The notes: generated from the sequence alone by a model not told the origin. A DNA stretch of 64,000 nucleotides from Alphaproteobacteria bacterium (GCA_009694135.1 SHVS01000007.1:1-64000), one strand, 5' to 3'; positions 47,440-58,018 are shown, counted from the first letter of the stretch. A program made the numbers and translations.

Positions 47440-47967
47440 ATGGCGATGGGCGATGAAGCAGCCGGCCGGGAAGAGCTCGGACCAGTCGGTCAGCTCGATC
47501 CGAGCCGCCCAGTCGATCCCGGCGGCATGGCGGGCGGGCTGCTGGCGCGAGCCGCGCATGCCCATGCGCGCAGCCTACGCGCCGCGCTCAAGCCGCACCA
47601 ACTCTCGGCGGCGCAGTATCAGCTCCTCGCCGGGATCGCGGCGCTGGCAACCGACCCATCGGCCAGGCGCAGCCAAGCGCTCCTCGCGGCCCGGCTGGGT
47701 ATGGACCGCGCGATGGCCTCGGCCGTGCTGACCCAGCTCGAAGATGCCCGGTTGACCGAGCGCGCGCCCGGCGCCGACCGGCGCATGCGCGCCCCGGCGC
47801 TGACCCGGCTGGGTCAAGCCAGGCTCGCGGCGGCACAGCCGGCGGTCGAGGCGGCCGAGGCTCATTTCCTGGCCCCGCTGCGCGGCGAGACCACCACCTT
47901 CGCGATTATGCTGCGCCTGCTGCTGGGCGAGCGTCCGCGCATTCGGGCGACCGCCGGCCGCGGGTGA
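47440..47967 (+). CDS. MarR family transcriptional regulator
   Basis: A 175-aa winged-helix regulator: LKPHQLSAAQYQLLAGIAAL, recognition helix LAARLGMDRAMASAVLTQLE, wing DARLTERAPGADRRMRAPAL and a C-terminal dimerisation helix. Flanked by three copies of one palindrome, which are therefore its probable operators. Probable targets are itself and a neighbour; the ligand is unknown. Confidence 0.88.
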   Translation: MAMGDEAAGREELGPVGQLDPSRPVDPGGMAGGLLARAAHAHARSLRAALKPHQLSAAQYQLLAGIAALATDPSARRSQALLAARLGMDRAMASAVLTQLEDARLTERAPGADRRMRAPALTRLGQARLAAAQPAVEAAEAHFLAPLRGETTTFAIMLRLLLGERPRIRATAGRG

Positions 47968-48046
47968 AGCACCCACCCTGCTCCCGCCACAGCCGGGGCG
48001 GAGCCACCGGAGTGATTCCGCGCCAACCTAGCTCGCCGGCGACTTA

Positions 48047-48060
48047 GTTTGTATACAATC
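48047..48060. promoter_or_regulatory. Palindromic operator, copy 3
   Basis: GTTTGTATACAATC has the same TTGTATACAA core as copies 1 and 2. It lies about 80 bp after the marR stop, before the 3' end of the convergent helicase gene. No convincing gene follows it on the plus strand, so its target is unclear. Confidence 0.55.
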
Positions 48061-48202
48061 TATTAGCGCGCGGGCCCTTCGGTCGACAATAGTGGCAGCA
48101 GCGGGAACACGGAGGGCGGGGGCGGCTTGAAGAGCAACGGCGCGAGGCCTTGCCGGCAGCCCGATGCGGGCGCGCGGTCAAAGCCCGACAACAACGGCGC
48201 AC

Positions 48203-50923
48203 TCAGGCGCGACCCAAGAACCCGCGCGTCTGCGCGACAGCGTCCGCCAAGCCGAGGCGGACAATCGGCGCCCCGACGGGAAAGGCAGTCAAGAGCCGGC
48301 TCGGCAGTCGTCCATCCAGGATGACAAATACGCCTTGATCGTCGGCGCGGCGGATCAGCCGGCCGAAGGCCTGCGCCAGGCGGAAGCGGGTCGCGCGGTC
48401 GTCTTGCCCCCGTCCGTCGTCATCCGCCATCCGGCGCGCCTTGTGCAAAATCGTCGGTCGCGGCCAGGGCACGCGATCGAACACGATCAGCCGCAGCGAA
48501 CGCCCGGGCACATCGATGCCATCGCGCACGGCATCGGTGCCGAGCAGGCAGGAATCGGTCTCGCCACGGAAGATTTCGATCAGCGTCGCCACATCATAGG
48601 CATCGACATGCTGGGCATAGAGCGGCATCCCGGCCGCATCGAGCGGCGCTGAAATGCGCGCATGCACCTGCCGCAAGCGGGCGATCGAGGTGAACAGCCC
48701 GAGCCCGCCGCCGCCGGCGGCAAGAAACAGCTCGCGGAACGCGGCCGCCACCTGATCGGGTTCGGCGCGGTTTACATCGCCGACCACCAGCACGCGCGTC
48801 TGCTGGCGATAGTCGAACGGCGACGGCACGCGGACCCGGAACGGCGGCAGCGGCAGATGCGGCGCGCCAGCGCGCGCCTCGGCCACCCGCCAGTCGGCCT
48901 CCACGTCGCCGGTCGGATCGGCCAGGGTGGCGGAGGTTACGATAATCCCGTGCGCCCGGCGCGCGATCAGCTTGGCGAAGGGCAGCATGGGATCGAGGAA
49001 ATGCCGATATTGGCCGACATCGACGTCGCGCCCATCCTGCCGCTCAACCGCCAGCCAATCGACGAAACCGGGCTGAACTTCCCCCTGCCCCGCCGTCGCC
49101 AGCATGGCGCGCCAACCGCGCGGGGCCGCAAGCGCGCGCCGGGTGATGCCGCCGAGGATGCCTTCGATACGCGCGCGCGTGGGGCTATCAAGCACCGCCG
49201 CCTGATCGTCGAGCCGCGCCTTGAGCCGCTGGGCGAGCACTTCGGCCGCGTCGGCGATCCGGTCGAGCAGCCGGGCGAGCGCCGGCAGCGTCTCCGCCAC
49301 CTCCGGCGCAAGCGGCCACAGCGCGGTCTCTAACCCGTAGGGACTGCCGTTATCGACGCAGCGCGCATAGATTTGCGCCCGTGCAGCAGCAAGAAATGCC
49401 TCGCACGGGCCGATCGGATTGCCGGCCTCGATGCGCGCGCGCCACTCGCGTGTCGGCAAGCCGCGCGCCGCCTCCTTGAGCCCGTCCAGCGCAGTCAGCG
49501 CCGCCGCATCTTCCCCGATCAGCTCGCCAACGCGCTCCTGCAACCCGCGCACCCGGCCCCCGCGCCCGCCCTCGAGCCCCAAGACCCAGCGGCGCAAAAA
49601 CCCGGTCTCGCGCCCCGATAGATTCTGCGCGAAGGCCGCATCGGCGGCGTCAAACAAATGATGGCCCTCGTCGAACACATAGCGCGTCGGCGGGGCCGCG
49701 CCGTCAGCCGCCTGGATCGTCTGCGTCAGCACCAGAGCGTGATTGGCGATCACCAGCTCGGCCTTGCGCGCGCGGCGCACGCTGCGCTCGACGAAGCAGC
49801 GGTCGTAATGCACGCAGGCCGAATAGATGCACTCGCCACGCCGGTCGGCGAGCTCGCTCGTTAAGGCCGCGCCGAACAACTGCGGCAGCCAGGCCGGCAG
49901 ATCGCCGCCCAGATCGCCGTCGCGCGTGGCCGCGAGCCAGCGCGCCATGAGCGCAAGCCCGATCGCCTGGCGCGGGGCCATGGCCGGCGCGCGTCCCACC
50001 GCCTCCTCGTAGTTGAGCAGGCAGAGATAATTCTCGCGCCCTTTGCGCACGGCGACCTTGGCGGCTTTTTCCTCCGGATCGGGAAACAGGCGATCGAGCT
50101 CTTGGTCGATTTGCCGCTGCAAATTGCGCGTGTAGGTGCTGATCCACACCGGCGTGCCGTTGCGCTCCGCCCACAGGCTGGCCGGGGCGATGTAGCCGAG
50201 CGTCTTGCCGGTGCCGGTTCCAGCCTCGGCGAGCACCAGCGTGGGCGCGTCCGGCGCCGCGCGCACGCCGAAAGCGGCGGCGACGGCCGAAGCGTAGTCG
50301 GCCTGGCTGGGGCGCGCTTCGGCGCCGGCGCCGAGCAGTTCGGCCAGCCGCGCGCGCGCCTCGCCCGGTTCGACCGGCAGCGTACCGGGTGGATCGGGTG
50401 GCGCTTCAGCCGGCCATTGCGGCAGCCGGCGCCAAACGGCCAGACCGGCGCGGGTGGCGAAGCCGCCGGCGGGCTTGGCCGTCGCCCCGAGCGCCGCTTC
50501 AGCCGACGAAGCCCAACCCCAGCCTGCTTCGGTAAGCCCAGCGAGCAGCGCCACGGCTTCGCTGTCACTGGCCGCAAGCTCGGCCAAGAGTCGGCGTGCG
50601 ATGCGCGGCAAAAGCGCGGCCGCATCGGCGAGCGATCGTGCTGCCGGCAAGCCGACCGCCTGCGCCAATCCGCCCGGGGTCGGCAGACAGAACTGCGCCG
50701 GGCGGACGAAAGCGTACAGTTCGAGGAGATCGAGCGCCGGGAATGCCTCCGACCCCAAGCTTCGTGCGAGCGACGGCAGGTGACAAACCAGCGGTAGCTC
50801 CGCCCGCGCCCGGCGTATGGCTTCGGCGTTAGCGATCTCGTTAACTTCTCCGTCCCCGGTGACCCAGAGGGCGCAGCTGGGCCCGACGACCAGGGATGGC
50901 GGATCTGCGCGCATTTTCGGCAA
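48203..50923 (-). CDS. ATP-dependent DNA helicase, DinG/XPD-like with Fe-S cysteines
   Basis: A 906-aa SF2 helicase. Motif I EAGTGTGKTLGYIAPASLW, DEAH-type box DEGHHLFD, motif III TSATLADP and motif VI region CLLGTDAVRDGIDVPG. Four cysteines lie between motifs I and II (one in YLCLLNY, then CIYSACVHYDRC), typical of the iron-sulfur cluster of XPD/DinG helicases. A 130-residue N-terminal extension precedes the helicase core. Likely a DNA repair/R-loop helicase. Confidence 0.88.
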   Translation of the reverse strand: MPKMRADPPSLVVGPSCALWVTGDGEVNEIANAEAIRRARAELPLVCHLPSLARSLGSEAFPALDLLELYAFVRPAQFCLPTPGGLAQAVGLPAARSLADAAALLPRIARRLLAELAASDSEAVALLAGLTEAGWGWASSAEAALGATAKPAGGFATRAGLAVWRRLPQWPAEAPPDPPGTLPVEPGEARARLAELLGAGAEARPSQADYASAVAAAFGVRAAPDAPTLVLAEAGTGTGKTLGYIAPASLWAERNGTPVWISTYTRNLQRQIDQELDRLFPDPEEKAAKVAVRKGRENYLCLLNYEEAVGRAPAMAPRQAIGLALMARWLAATRDGDLGGDLPAWLPQLFGAALTSELADRRGECIYSACVHYDRCFVERSVRRARKAELVIANHALVLTQTIQAADGAAPPTRYVFDEGHHLFDAADAAFAQNLSGRETGFLRRWVLGLEGGRGGRVRGLQERVGELIGEDAAALTALDGLKEAARGLPTREWRARIEAGNPIGPCEAFLAAARAQIYARCVDNGSPYGLETALWPLAPEVAETLPALARLLDRIADAAEVLAQRLKARLDDQAAVLDSPTRARIEGILGGITRRALAAPRGWRAMLATAGQGEVQPGFVDWLAVERQDGRDVDVGQYRHFLDPMLPFAKLIARRAHGIIVTSATLADPTGDVEADWRVAEARAGAPHLPLPPFRVRVPSPFDYRQQTRVLVVGDVNRAEPDQVAAAFRELFLAAGGGGLGLFTSIARLRQVHARISAPLDAAGMPLYAQHVDAYDVATLIEIFRGETDSCLLGTDAVRDGIDVPGRSLRLIVFDRVPWPRPTILHKARRMADDDGRGQDDRATRFRLAQAFGRLIRRADDQGVFVILDGRLPSRLLTAFPVGAPIVRLGLADAVAQTRGFLGRA

Positions 50924-51022
50924 ATTAGCGGGTCCGCGCGCGGGGCGCGAGCCTCAATCACTTGTTAAGACGGGTAAGCGAATAATTACCGGCGTGATAC
51001 TCCTCCATGAACGGAGGCTCAA

Positions 51023-51196
51023 ATGACTGTCACCGCAGTCGACACCCCGCCGCCGACCAAAGCGCATGATACGGGGCGCCATGAACGTCCGGCAGCCGCA
51101 CGGCATGTGGAAACGCCTCGACCCAACGAAACGCACCAAGCCCCGCACGCAGCGCGCGCCGAACCGCGCGGCAAGACGGTCAACGTGCACGCTTAG
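51023..51196 (+). CDS. Small basic/polar protein of 57 aa (hypothetical)
   Basis: MTVTAVDTPPPTKAHDTGRH continues with His, Pro and Arg-rich sequence to GKTVNVHA. A perfect GGAGG lies 5 nt before the ATG. It has no hydrophobic stretch and looks disordered. It lies in the gap between the divergent helicase and lysK. The strong ribosome-binding site is the main support. Confidence 0.5.
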   Translation: MTVTAVDTPPPTKAHDTGRHERPAAARHVETPRPNETHQAPHAARAEPRGKTVNVHA

Positions 51197-51309
51197 CCGA
51201 TGATTCCGACGCCCGCGGTCGGAGGATGCCGGCCGCGGCGGTCGTTGACCGAATACTGAGCGCGACCTAGGGTCCGGGCGGTCCAACCACCCGCACGAGC
51301 GCGACACCT

Positions 51310-52917
51310 ATGGTCGACAGCACCCTCGCGGCCACCGCCCGCGCCTGGCCGTTTGAAGAGGCGCGTAAGCTGCTCGTCCGTCTGGGCGGGGGCGATGCAA
51401 AGCACGCGCCGGCCAAGGGCCATGTTCTATTCGAAACCGGCTATGGCCCGTCCGGACTGCCGCATCTCGGCACCTTCGGCGAGGTGGCGCGCACGTCGAT
51501 GGTGCGCCGCGCCTTCCAGGAACTCTCCGGCCTGCCCACCCGCCTGGTCGCCTTCTCGGACGACATGGACGGGCTGCGCAAGGTGCCCGACAACGTTCCC
51601 AACCGCGCGGCGATGGCGGCGTTTCTCGACCGGCCGTTGACCCAGGTGCCCGATCCCTTCGGCACGCATGACAGCTTCGGCGCGCATAATAACGCGCGGC
51701 TGCGGGCATTCCTCGACCGCTTCGGCTTTGCCTATGAGTTCCTGTCGGCGACCGAGTGCTATCGCTCCGGAAGATTTGACCCAACTCTCTTGCAGGTGCT
51801 GCAGCATCTGGAAGACATCGCCGCCGTGGTTTTGCCCGAGCTCGGCGCCGAGCGGCGCGCCACCTATTGCCCGTTCCTGCCCATTAGCCCGAAGAGCGGC
51901 AAGGTGTTGCAGACGCCGCCGCTGGAAGTGCGCAAGGCCCAAGGCACGCTGGTGTTCGCCGATGAGGACGGCAGCAAGTTCGAGACTCCGGTCACCGGCG
52001 GCGCCTGCAAGCTGCAATGGCGGGTCGATTGGGCGATGCGCTGGGCCGCCTTCGGCGTCGATTACGAGATGTCGGGCAAGGATCTGATCGACTCCGTGCG
52101 CCTGTCCTCGCGCATCTGCAAGCTGCTCGGCGGCCGCCCGCCGGAGAGCATGACCTATGAGCACTTCCTCGACGAGAATGGCGAGAAGATCTCGAAGTCG
52201 AAGGGCAATGGCATGACGATCGAGCAATGGCTCACCTACGGCCCGCCGGAAAGCCTCGCCCTGTTCATGTTCCACAAGCCGAAGGCAGCCAAGCGGCTGC
52301 ATTTCGATGTCATCCCGCGCGCGGTCGATGACTATCTCGATTTCCTGGCAAAATTCGCAACCGAAGACGCCGCCGCGCGGCTGGAAAACCCCGCCTGGCA
52401 TATTCACGCCGGCACGCCGCCCGCGAGCGACATGCCGGTCAGCTTCGGGCTGCTGCTCAATCTGGTGAGCGTCTGCCACACCGATAATAAGTCCGTGCTG
52501 TGGGGCTTTTTGAAGCGTTTCGCCAAGACCGCCGACGCCGCCAGCCACCCGCTGCTCGACCGGCTGCTCGACCACGCGCTCGCCTATTACCGGGATTTCG
52601 TCAAGCCGACGCGCCAGTTCCGCGCGCCGACGGAGGTCGAACGCGCGGCGCTTATCGAGCTGGCGGCGAAGCTGGAGACGCTGCCGGATGACGCCACCGG
52701 CGAAGCGATTCAGTTCGAGCTTTACGAGATCGGCAAGCGGCACCCCTTCCCCAGCCTGCGCGACTGGTTCAAGGCGCTGTACGAAATCCTGCTCGGCCAG
52801 AGCCAAGGCCCGCGCTTCGGCTCCTTTGTCGCACTCTATGGACGTGCCGAAACCCTCGCCCTGATTCGCCGCGCGCTGGCCGGCGAGGATCTGGCGACTG
52901 ACGAGCGAGCGTCTTGA
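51310..52917 (+). CDS. lysK: Class I lysyl-tRNA synthetase
   Basis: Charges tRNA-Lys. The 535-aa product is the class I (archaeal) type found in many alphaproteobacteria: HIGH motif PHLGTFGE in [25 protein letters not shown] motif as [10 protein letters not shown], and the C-terminal alpha-helix cage. Class II LysS is not seen here. Confidence 0.96.
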   Translation: MVDSTLAATARAWPFEEARKLLVRLGGGDAKHAPAKGHVLFETGYGPSGLPHLGTFGEVARTSMVRRAFQELSGLPTRLVAFSDDMDGLRKVPDNVPNRAAMAAFLDRPLTQVPDPFGTHDSFGAHNNARLRAFLDRFGFAYEFLSATECYRSGRFDPTLLQVLQHLEDIAAVVLPELGAERRATYCPFLPISPKSGKVLQTPPLEVRKAQGTLVFADEDGSKFETPVTGGACKLQWRVDWAMRWAAFGVDYEMSGKDLIDSVRLSSRICKLLGGRPPESMTYEHFLDENGEKISKSKGNGMTIEQWLTYGPPESLALFMFHKPKAAKRLHFDVIPRAVDDYLDFLAKFATEDAAARLENPAWHIHAGTPPASDMPVSFGLLLNLVSVCHTDNKSVLWGFLKRFAKTADAASHPLLDRLLDHALAYYRDFVKPTRQFRAPTEVERAALIELAAKLETLPDDATGEAIQFELYEIGKRHPFPSLRDWFKALYEILLGQSQGPRFGSFVALYGRAETLALIRRALAGEDLATDERAS

Positions 52918-52951
52918 CGCCGGGTGCGACGGCTGATGCTCTCCCGCGCGC

Positions 52952-54286
52952 ATGACCAATAAACCGCCCGCGCCCCCAATCCTGAACGTACTGCCCAACG
53001 TCAAGGCGCAGTACGAGGCCTATCCGTTTCCGCAGCGTGACCCCGAGGACGAGCGCAAGCGCCTGCATATCTCGGAATACGACTCCCTGGCGCGCATCAA
53101 TCATTACGTGTTCGGCGGGAGGCAGGACTTCCGCCACGGATTCCACGCGCTCGTCGCCGGCGGCGGCACCGGCGATGCGACCATCTTCCTCGCCGCGCAA
53201 CTCAAGCCGCTCGGCGGGCGCGTGACCTATCTCGACATGAGCGCGGCGAGCCTGGCGATCGCGCGCGCGCGGGCGGAGGTGCGCGGCCTGGATAACGTGA
53301 CCTTTGTGCACGGATCGATTCTGGATCTGCCGATGATGGGCTTGGCGCCGTTCGACTACATCTCCTGCACCGGCGTGCTGCACCATCTCGCCGATCCGCT
53401 CGCCGGCCTGCGTCCGCTCGAAGCGGTTCTCGCCGCCGATGGCGGGATGTGCCTGATGCTTTATGGCCGCTATGGGCGGCGCGACATCTATTTTATCCAG
53501 GATCTGGTCCGGCTGGCGCTCGCCGAAGTTTCGGATTTGGGCGCACGCGTCGAGGGAACGATCGCTCTCCTTCGCTCGCTGCCGCGCGCGCATCCGTTCT
53601 TTCGCGGCCAGGACCCGCAGGAATGGCTCGCGCGCCTTGAGAACGACAAGGCCAATCTGTTCGACACCTTCCTGCATGAGCAGGACAGCGCCTATTCCGT
53701 CCCGGAGATTTACGCATTCCTTGCAAGCGGCGGCCTCAAGCTAGTCGCTTTCACTAATTTTCAACGCAAGACGCCCGTCTATCGCCTGCAATACGACCCG
53801 GCCTATCACGTCGAAGACGCGCAGCTGTTGCAAACCATTCGCCGCCGTCCGTTGATCGAGCAACAAGCCGTCGCCGAAATCCTCGATGGCACGATCGGGC
53901 TGCATACTTTCTATGCATCGCGGCGCGCCGCCCAAGCCGCGCTCGGGCCGGACATGATTCCGTTTTTTGCTTATTCGGACGTCGAGGCGCTGGCGCGCGC
54001 AGCGGTCGAACGCAAGGTCGCGAAGCTCTCGATCGATCTTTGGAACGGCAAGACGCTGCGCTATCGCTGCGCACCGCACACGCTTGCGCTCCTCGCCGCC
54101 ATCGACGGCAAGCGGAGTTGCGGCCAGATCCTTGCCGAAAAGTCCACGGGCGACGCTAACGCGTGCACGCAAGAACTCGAACGGCTGTTGCGCTTTTTCA
54201 ACGATCTCGACTGGATGCTGCTGCGGCACGCGAATGTTCCGCCCTTCCCGCCCCTGCCGATGTATCGGGCGCGCACCAAACCCTGA
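52952..54286 (+). CDS. SAM-dependent methyltransferase with C-terminal winged-helix-like region
   Basis: A 444-aa protein. A class I methyltransferase core (about 40-240) has motif I ALVAGGGTGDATIFLAAQL, motif II/III region VTYLDMSAASLAIARARAEV and the acidic and aromatic segment YISCTGVLHHLADPLAGLRP. The last 80 residues (RCAPHTLALLAAIDGKRSCGQI, then ELERLLRFFNDLDWMLL) look like a PqqD- or winged-helix-type domain. The substrate is unknown. Confidence 0.75.
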   Translation: MTNKPPAPPILNVLPNVKAQYEAYPFPQRDPEDERKRLHISEYDSLARINHYVFGGRQDFRHGFHALVAGGGTGDATIFLAAQLKPLGGRVTYLDMSAASLAIARARAEVRGLDNVTFVHGSILDLPMMGLAPFDYISCTGVLHHLADPLAGLRPLEAVLAADGGMCLMLYGRYGRRDIYFIQDLVRLALAEVSDLGARVEGTIALLRSLPRAHPFFRGQDPQEWLARLENDKANLFDTFLHEQDSAYSVPEIYAFLASGGLKLVAFTNFQRKTPVYRLQYDPAYHVEDAQLLQTIRRRPLIEQQAVAEILDGTIGLHTFYASRRAAQAALGPDMIPFFAYSDVEALARAAVERKVAKLSIDLWNGKTLRYRCAPHTLALLAAIDGKRSCGQILAEKSTGDANACTQELERLLRFFNDLDWMLLRHANVPPFPPLPMYRARTKP

Positions 54287-54302
54287 CCGACGCTACGGGC
54301 GA

Positions 54303-55151
54303 TCACCTGCGCCGCGAATGCGCGAAATCCCAATAAGCCTCGCGCGCGCGGCGAAAGACCGGGCCGGGCGGAAGCGCGCGGGATTCGTAGCAGTTGAGCG
54401 GCACCACCTTGGCCCAGTTGCCGGTGGAGAAGATCTCGTCGGCCGCGGCCAATTCCTCCGGCGAAATCGCGCGTTCCTCAACCGCCGTGCCGGACTCGCG
54501 CAACAGCCCGATCACACGCCTGCGGGTGATGCCGTTGAGAAACGTACCATTCTCCGCCGGGGTCACGGCCACCCCATCCTTGGCCAGGAACAGATTGGCG
54601 GTGGCCAGTTCGGCGACATGGCCGAGCGGATCAAGCAGCACGGCATTGTCGAAGCCCTTGCCCGCCGCCTCGGCCACCGCCCGCGCGCCCTGCGCGTAAT
54701 GACCCGGCGCCTTGGCGGCGGTCGGCGCGAATTCCGGCCCCGGCCGGCGGAAGCGCGACAGGCAAGCGGAGAACCCGGTCGGCGGCGGCAGCGCCGCCGG
54801 GAAGACCGTCAACGCGAAACGCGTGCTCGCCGGATCGGCCATCAGATGCCCCATGCCTTCGGCCGCGAACAAGAGCGGGCGGATATACAGCTCGCTGCCG
54901 GGCGGGAATTTCGCCACCCCGTCGAGGGCGATGTCCATCACCTCGCCGGCCGACAGCATCGGGCCGAGCCCGAGCGCATGCGCCGAATGAATCACCCGGG
55001 CGCAGTGAAGGTCGAGGTCGGGCGTCACCCCGTCGAAGGCGCGCGCGCCGTCGAACACGACCGAGCCGAGCCACAGCCCGTGGTCCATCGCGCCCATGAC
55101 CGGGGCGTTGCCGTCCTTCCAGCCGCCGTCGACAAAGGTTATCGGCTGCAT
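54303..55151 (-). CDS. Class IV aminotransferase (branched-chain aminotransferase-like)
   Basis: A 282-aa PLP enzyme of fold type IV. DGARAFDGVTPDLDLHCARV and SELYIRPLLFAAEG at the N-terminus, the PLP lysine region FAPTAAKAPGHYAQ and the glycine turn GTFLNGITRRRVIGLL. Substrates of this family include branched-chain amino acids and aminodeoxychorismate. Assigning one needs more than the sequence. Confidence 0.85.
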   Translation of the reverse strand: MQPITFVDGGWKDGNAPVMGAMDHGLWLGSVVFDGARAFDGVTPDLDLHCARVIHSAHALGLGPMLSAGEVMDIALDGVAKFPPGSELYIRPLLFAAEGMGHLMADPASTRFALTVFPAALPPPTGFSACLSRFRRPGPEFAPTAAKAPGHYAQGARAVAEAAGKGFDNAVLLDPLGHVAELATANLFLAKDGVAVTPAENGTFLNGITRRRVIGLLRESGTAVEERAISPEELAAADEIFSTGNWAKVVPLNCYESRALPPGPVFRRAREAYWDFAHSRRR

Positions 55152-55236
55152 GCGGCAAGCCTAAGCCCGGTTTGCGCTCCAGGACAACAAGTAACGCGCG
55201 GTTTACGGCGACGCTTTCGATCCGCATAGTCGCGTC

Positions 55237-55803
55237 ATGGCGATTCTCAAAATAGCCCGCATGGGCCACCCGGTCTTGGCGCGCCGCGCCGAGCTAGTCC
55301 CCGATCCGCGCGCGCCGGAAATCCAGCGCTTGATCGCCGATATGATCGAAACCATGGAGGACGCGGACGGAACCGGTCTGGCGGCGCCACAAGTGCATGT
55401 GCCGCTGCGCGTCGTCGTGTTCAAAGTCAATACGCGGCGTTTGGCCGCCGAAGCGCCCGAAGGAGAACGCGCGCCCGAGGGAATCGCGCTCACGGCGATG
55501 ATCAACCCGGTGATCGAGCCGCTGACCGAGACGATCGAGGAAGGCTGGGAGGGCTGCCTCTCGCTGCCCGGCCTTGCCGGCAAGGTGCCGCGGCTGACGG
55601 CGATCCGCTATCGGTTCCTGACGCCGGCGGGCGAGACTGTCACGCGCGAGGCACGCGGCTTTCATGCGCGCGTGGTGCAGCACGAATGCGACCACCTCGA
55701 CGGGTTGCTCTATCCGATGCGGATGACGGATATGGCGAGCTTCGGCTTCGTCGACGACCTGTCAAAGGGCGCGCCGGATGCGGCCGAGACTATCGGTGAG
55801 TAA
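55237..55803 (+). CDS. def: Peptide deformylase
   Basis: Removes the N-formyl group from nascent proteins. The 188-aa product has motif I GTGLAAPQ, motif II EGCLS and motif III QHECDHLDG with the metal ligands. It overlaps coq9 by 26 bp. It is a type I deformylase; a paralogue next to fmt may exist elsewhere. Confidence 0.95.
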   Translation: MAILKIARMGHPVLARRAELVPDPRAPEIQRLIADMIETMEDADGTGLAAPQVHVPLRVVVFKVNTRRLAAEAPEGERAPEGIALTAMINPVIEPLTETIEEGWEGCLSLPGLAGKVPRLTAIRYRFLTPAGETVTREARGFHARVVQHECDHLDGLLYPMRMTDMASFGFVDDLSKGAPDAAETIGE

Positions 55804-56440
55804 CTTGCGCGAAGCGCTGCGCGTCCAGGTGCTCGCGGCCGCATTGAAACATGTGCCGTTCGACGGCTGGACCTGGGCGGCGCTGGAGCGTGGCGCGCTT
55901 GAGAGCGGGCGGACACGCGCCGACGCCCATCGCGCGTTCCCCGATGGCGCGCGCGAGGCGATCGCGCTGATGTGCGCGCTGGGCGATGCGCGCATGACTC
56001 AAGCGATTGGCCAAAGCGATCTTTCCGCCCTGCGGTTTCGCGAGCGCGTCGCCGCGGCGGTGATGGCGCGGCTGGCAACCCAAGCCCAGGCGCGCGACGC
56101 GACACGCCATGCGCTCGCCTATCTCGTCCTACCTGGCCAGGCGCTGTTGTCGGCGCGGCTGTTGTGGCACACGGTGGATGCGCTCTGGCGCGCGGTTGGC
56201 GATCGCTCGACGGATTTCAGTTTTTATACCAAGCGCGCGACGCTGGCGGCGGTTTATGCCGCGACGTTGCTGGTCTGGCTCGATGATACCAGCGACGGTT
56301 TGGCCGTGACGCGCGCTTTCCTCGACCGCCGCATCGAAGGCGTCATGCGCTTCGGCCAGGCGCGGGCGAAACTCGGCGAAGCCGTGGGCCGCCTGCCCGA
56401 TGCCTTCGCGCTGATCCGCCGGCTGCGCCGCGCGCTCTAG
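55778..56440 (+). CDS. coq9: COQ9 family protein
   Basis: A 220-aa helical TetR-like protein needed for ubiquinone synthesis. Characteristic stretches are ALKHVPFDGWTWAALERGAL, AIALMCALGDARMTQAI and the C-terminal DRSTDFSFYTKRATLAAVYA. The start lies in the def 3' end and is probably coupled. Ends 4 bp into the convergent purK. Confidence 0.9.
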   Translation: MRPRLSVSNLREALRVQVLAAALKHVPFDGWTWAALERGALESGRTRADAHRAFPDGAREAIALMCALGDARMTQAIGQSDLSALRFRERVAAAVMARLATQAQARDATRHALAYLVLPGQALLSARLLWHTVDALWRAVGDRSTDFSFYTKRATLAAVYAATLLVWLDDTSDGLAVTRAFLDRRIEGVMRFGQARAKLGEAVGRLPDAFALIRRLRRAL

Positions 56441-57534
56441 CCCTTAGGCAGCGGCGAAACCCAGGTGACATGGCCCATCTTGCGTCCGGGGCGCGCTTCG
56501 TCCTTGCCATAAAGATGCAGCCGCGCGCCCGGATCGGCCAGATGCGAACGCCAGTCCTGCGCTTCCTCGCCTAATAGATTCAACATGCGCGCATCGGCGG
56601 TGCGGGCGGCCGAACCCAGCGGCAGGCCGCAGATCGCGCGCACCAGCTGCTCGAACTGGCTGGTCGCGGCGGCATCGATCGTCCAATGGCCGGAGTTGTG
56701 CGGGCGCGGCGCCAGCTCATTGACCAGAAGCCCGCCGTCGCGATTGACGAACAGCTCGACCGCCAGCAGGCCCGTCAGGTCGAGCGTGATCGCGATGCGG
56801 CTGGCAAGCTCTTGTGCCTCCGCCATCAAGGCTGGAAGAAGCTGCGCCGGAACGCGGCTTTCGCGCAGAATGCCGCCTTCGTGCCGGTTTTCGGTCACGT
56901 CAAAGGCGACGGTCTTGCCGTCCAGACCGCGCGCGACGATGACCGACGCCTCGGTGCTGAAGCGGACGAAGCCTTCGAGAACCGCAGGCGCGCGGCCGAG
57001 CGTGCGCCACGCCGCCCCGGCGTCATCGCCGAGCGCCAGGCGCACCTGCCCCTTGCCGTCATAGCCGTGGCGCGACGTCTTGAGGATCGATGGCCGCCCG
57101 ATGCGCGCATCCGCCGCCGCCAGCTGCGCGTCGTCCTCGACCTCGGCGAAGGGTGCGGTCAAGAAGCCGCTGCCGGCGAGAAACTCCTTCTCCACCAGCC
57201 GATCCTGACTGATCGCCAGCACCGTCGGCGACGGACGCACCGGCGTGCGCTTGGCCAGCGCGATCAGCGTTTCGACCGGGATGTTCTCGAATTCGAAGGT
57301 GACCACATCCACCGCAGCCGCGAATGCCGCCAGCGCGGCCTCGTCGGTGAAAGGCGCAAGTGTGCGCGCCGAGGCGATTTGCGCTCCCGGCTCGTCCGCG
57401 CGTTGGCAGAAAACATGCGTGCGATAGCCGAGCCGCGCGGCGGCCAGCGTGGTCATGCGCCCGAGCTGCCCGCCGCCGAGGATGCCGATCGTGCCGCCGG
57501 GCGCGATCACGCGCACGCTAGCGGCCGACGTCAT
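56437..57534 (-). CDS. purK: 5-(carboxyamino)imidazole ribonucleotide synthase PurK
   Basis: ATP-grasp enzyme converting AIR to N5-CAIR in purine synthesis. The 365-aa product has [40 protein letters not shown] and [23 protein letters not shown] at 57534 overlaps purE by 17 bp; the open frame to 57585 is not needed. Follows purE in an operon. Confidence 0.95.
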   Translation of the reverse strand: MTSAASVRVIAPGGTIGILGGGQLGRMTTLAAARLGYRTHVFCQRADEPGAQIASARTLAPFTDEAALAAFAAAVDVVTFEFENIPVETLIALAKRTPVRPSPTVLAISQDRLVEKEFLAGSGFLTAPFAEVEDDAQLAAADARIGRPSILKTSRHGYDGKGQVRLALGDDAGAAWRTLGRAPAVLEGFVRFSTEASVIVARGLDGKTVAFDVTENRHEGGILRESRVPAQLLPALMAEAQELASRIAITLDLTGLLAVELFVNRDGGLLVNELAPRPHNSGHWTIDAAATSQFEQLVRAICGLPLGSAARTADARMLNLLGEEAQDWRSHLADPGARLHLYGKDEARPGRKMGHVTWVSPLPKG

Positions 57535-58018
57535 CCTCGTCCGGCGCTTCCGCGACCGCCTCGGTCTGTTTCTGCCGCCAGTCATCGAGCGCCTGCGCCA
57601 CGCGCGGATCGCTCAGCGCCAGCACCGATGCGGCCAGCAGGGCGGCGTTGATCGCGCCCGGCTTGCCGATCGCCAGTGTCCCGACGGGAACGCCGCCCGG
57701 CATTTGCACGATCGACAACAGGCTATCGACGCCCTTGAGCGCCTTCGATTTGATCGGCACGCCGAACACCGGCAGCGGCGTCAAGGCCGCGGTCATGCCG
57801 GGCAGATGCGCCGCGCCGCCGGCCCCGGCGATGATCACCTTGAGCCCGCGCCCGCGCGCGCCCTTGGCATAGGCATAGAGCCGCTCTGGCGTGCGATGGG
57901 CGGATACGATGCGCACCTCATGCGCGATGCCGAGCACCTCCAGCGTGGTCGCGGTGTGCTTGAGCGTATCCCAATCGCTCTGGCTGCCCATGATGACGCC
58001 AACCTGCGGCCCAGCCAT
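57518..58018 (-). CDS. purE: N5-CAIR mutase PurE
   Basis: Converts N5-CAIR to CAIR. The 166-aa product has the class I PurE motifs [33 protein letters not shown] and [18 protein letters not shown]. Overlaps purK. Confidence 0.96.
   Translation of the reverse strand: MAGPQVGVIMGSQSDWDTLKHTATTLEVLGIAHEVRIVSAHRTPERLYAYAKGARGRGLKVIIAGAGGAAHLPGMTAALTPLPVFGVPIKSKALKGVDSLLSIVQMPGGVPVGTLAIGKPGAINAALLAASVLALSDPRVAQALDDWRQKQTEAVAEAPDEDDVGR

Noticed and set aside
48127-48324. Short plus-strand open frame after operator copy 3
   Set aside because: It has no ribosome-binding site, overlaps the helicase 3' end, and its translation is Arg/Pro-rich shadow-like.
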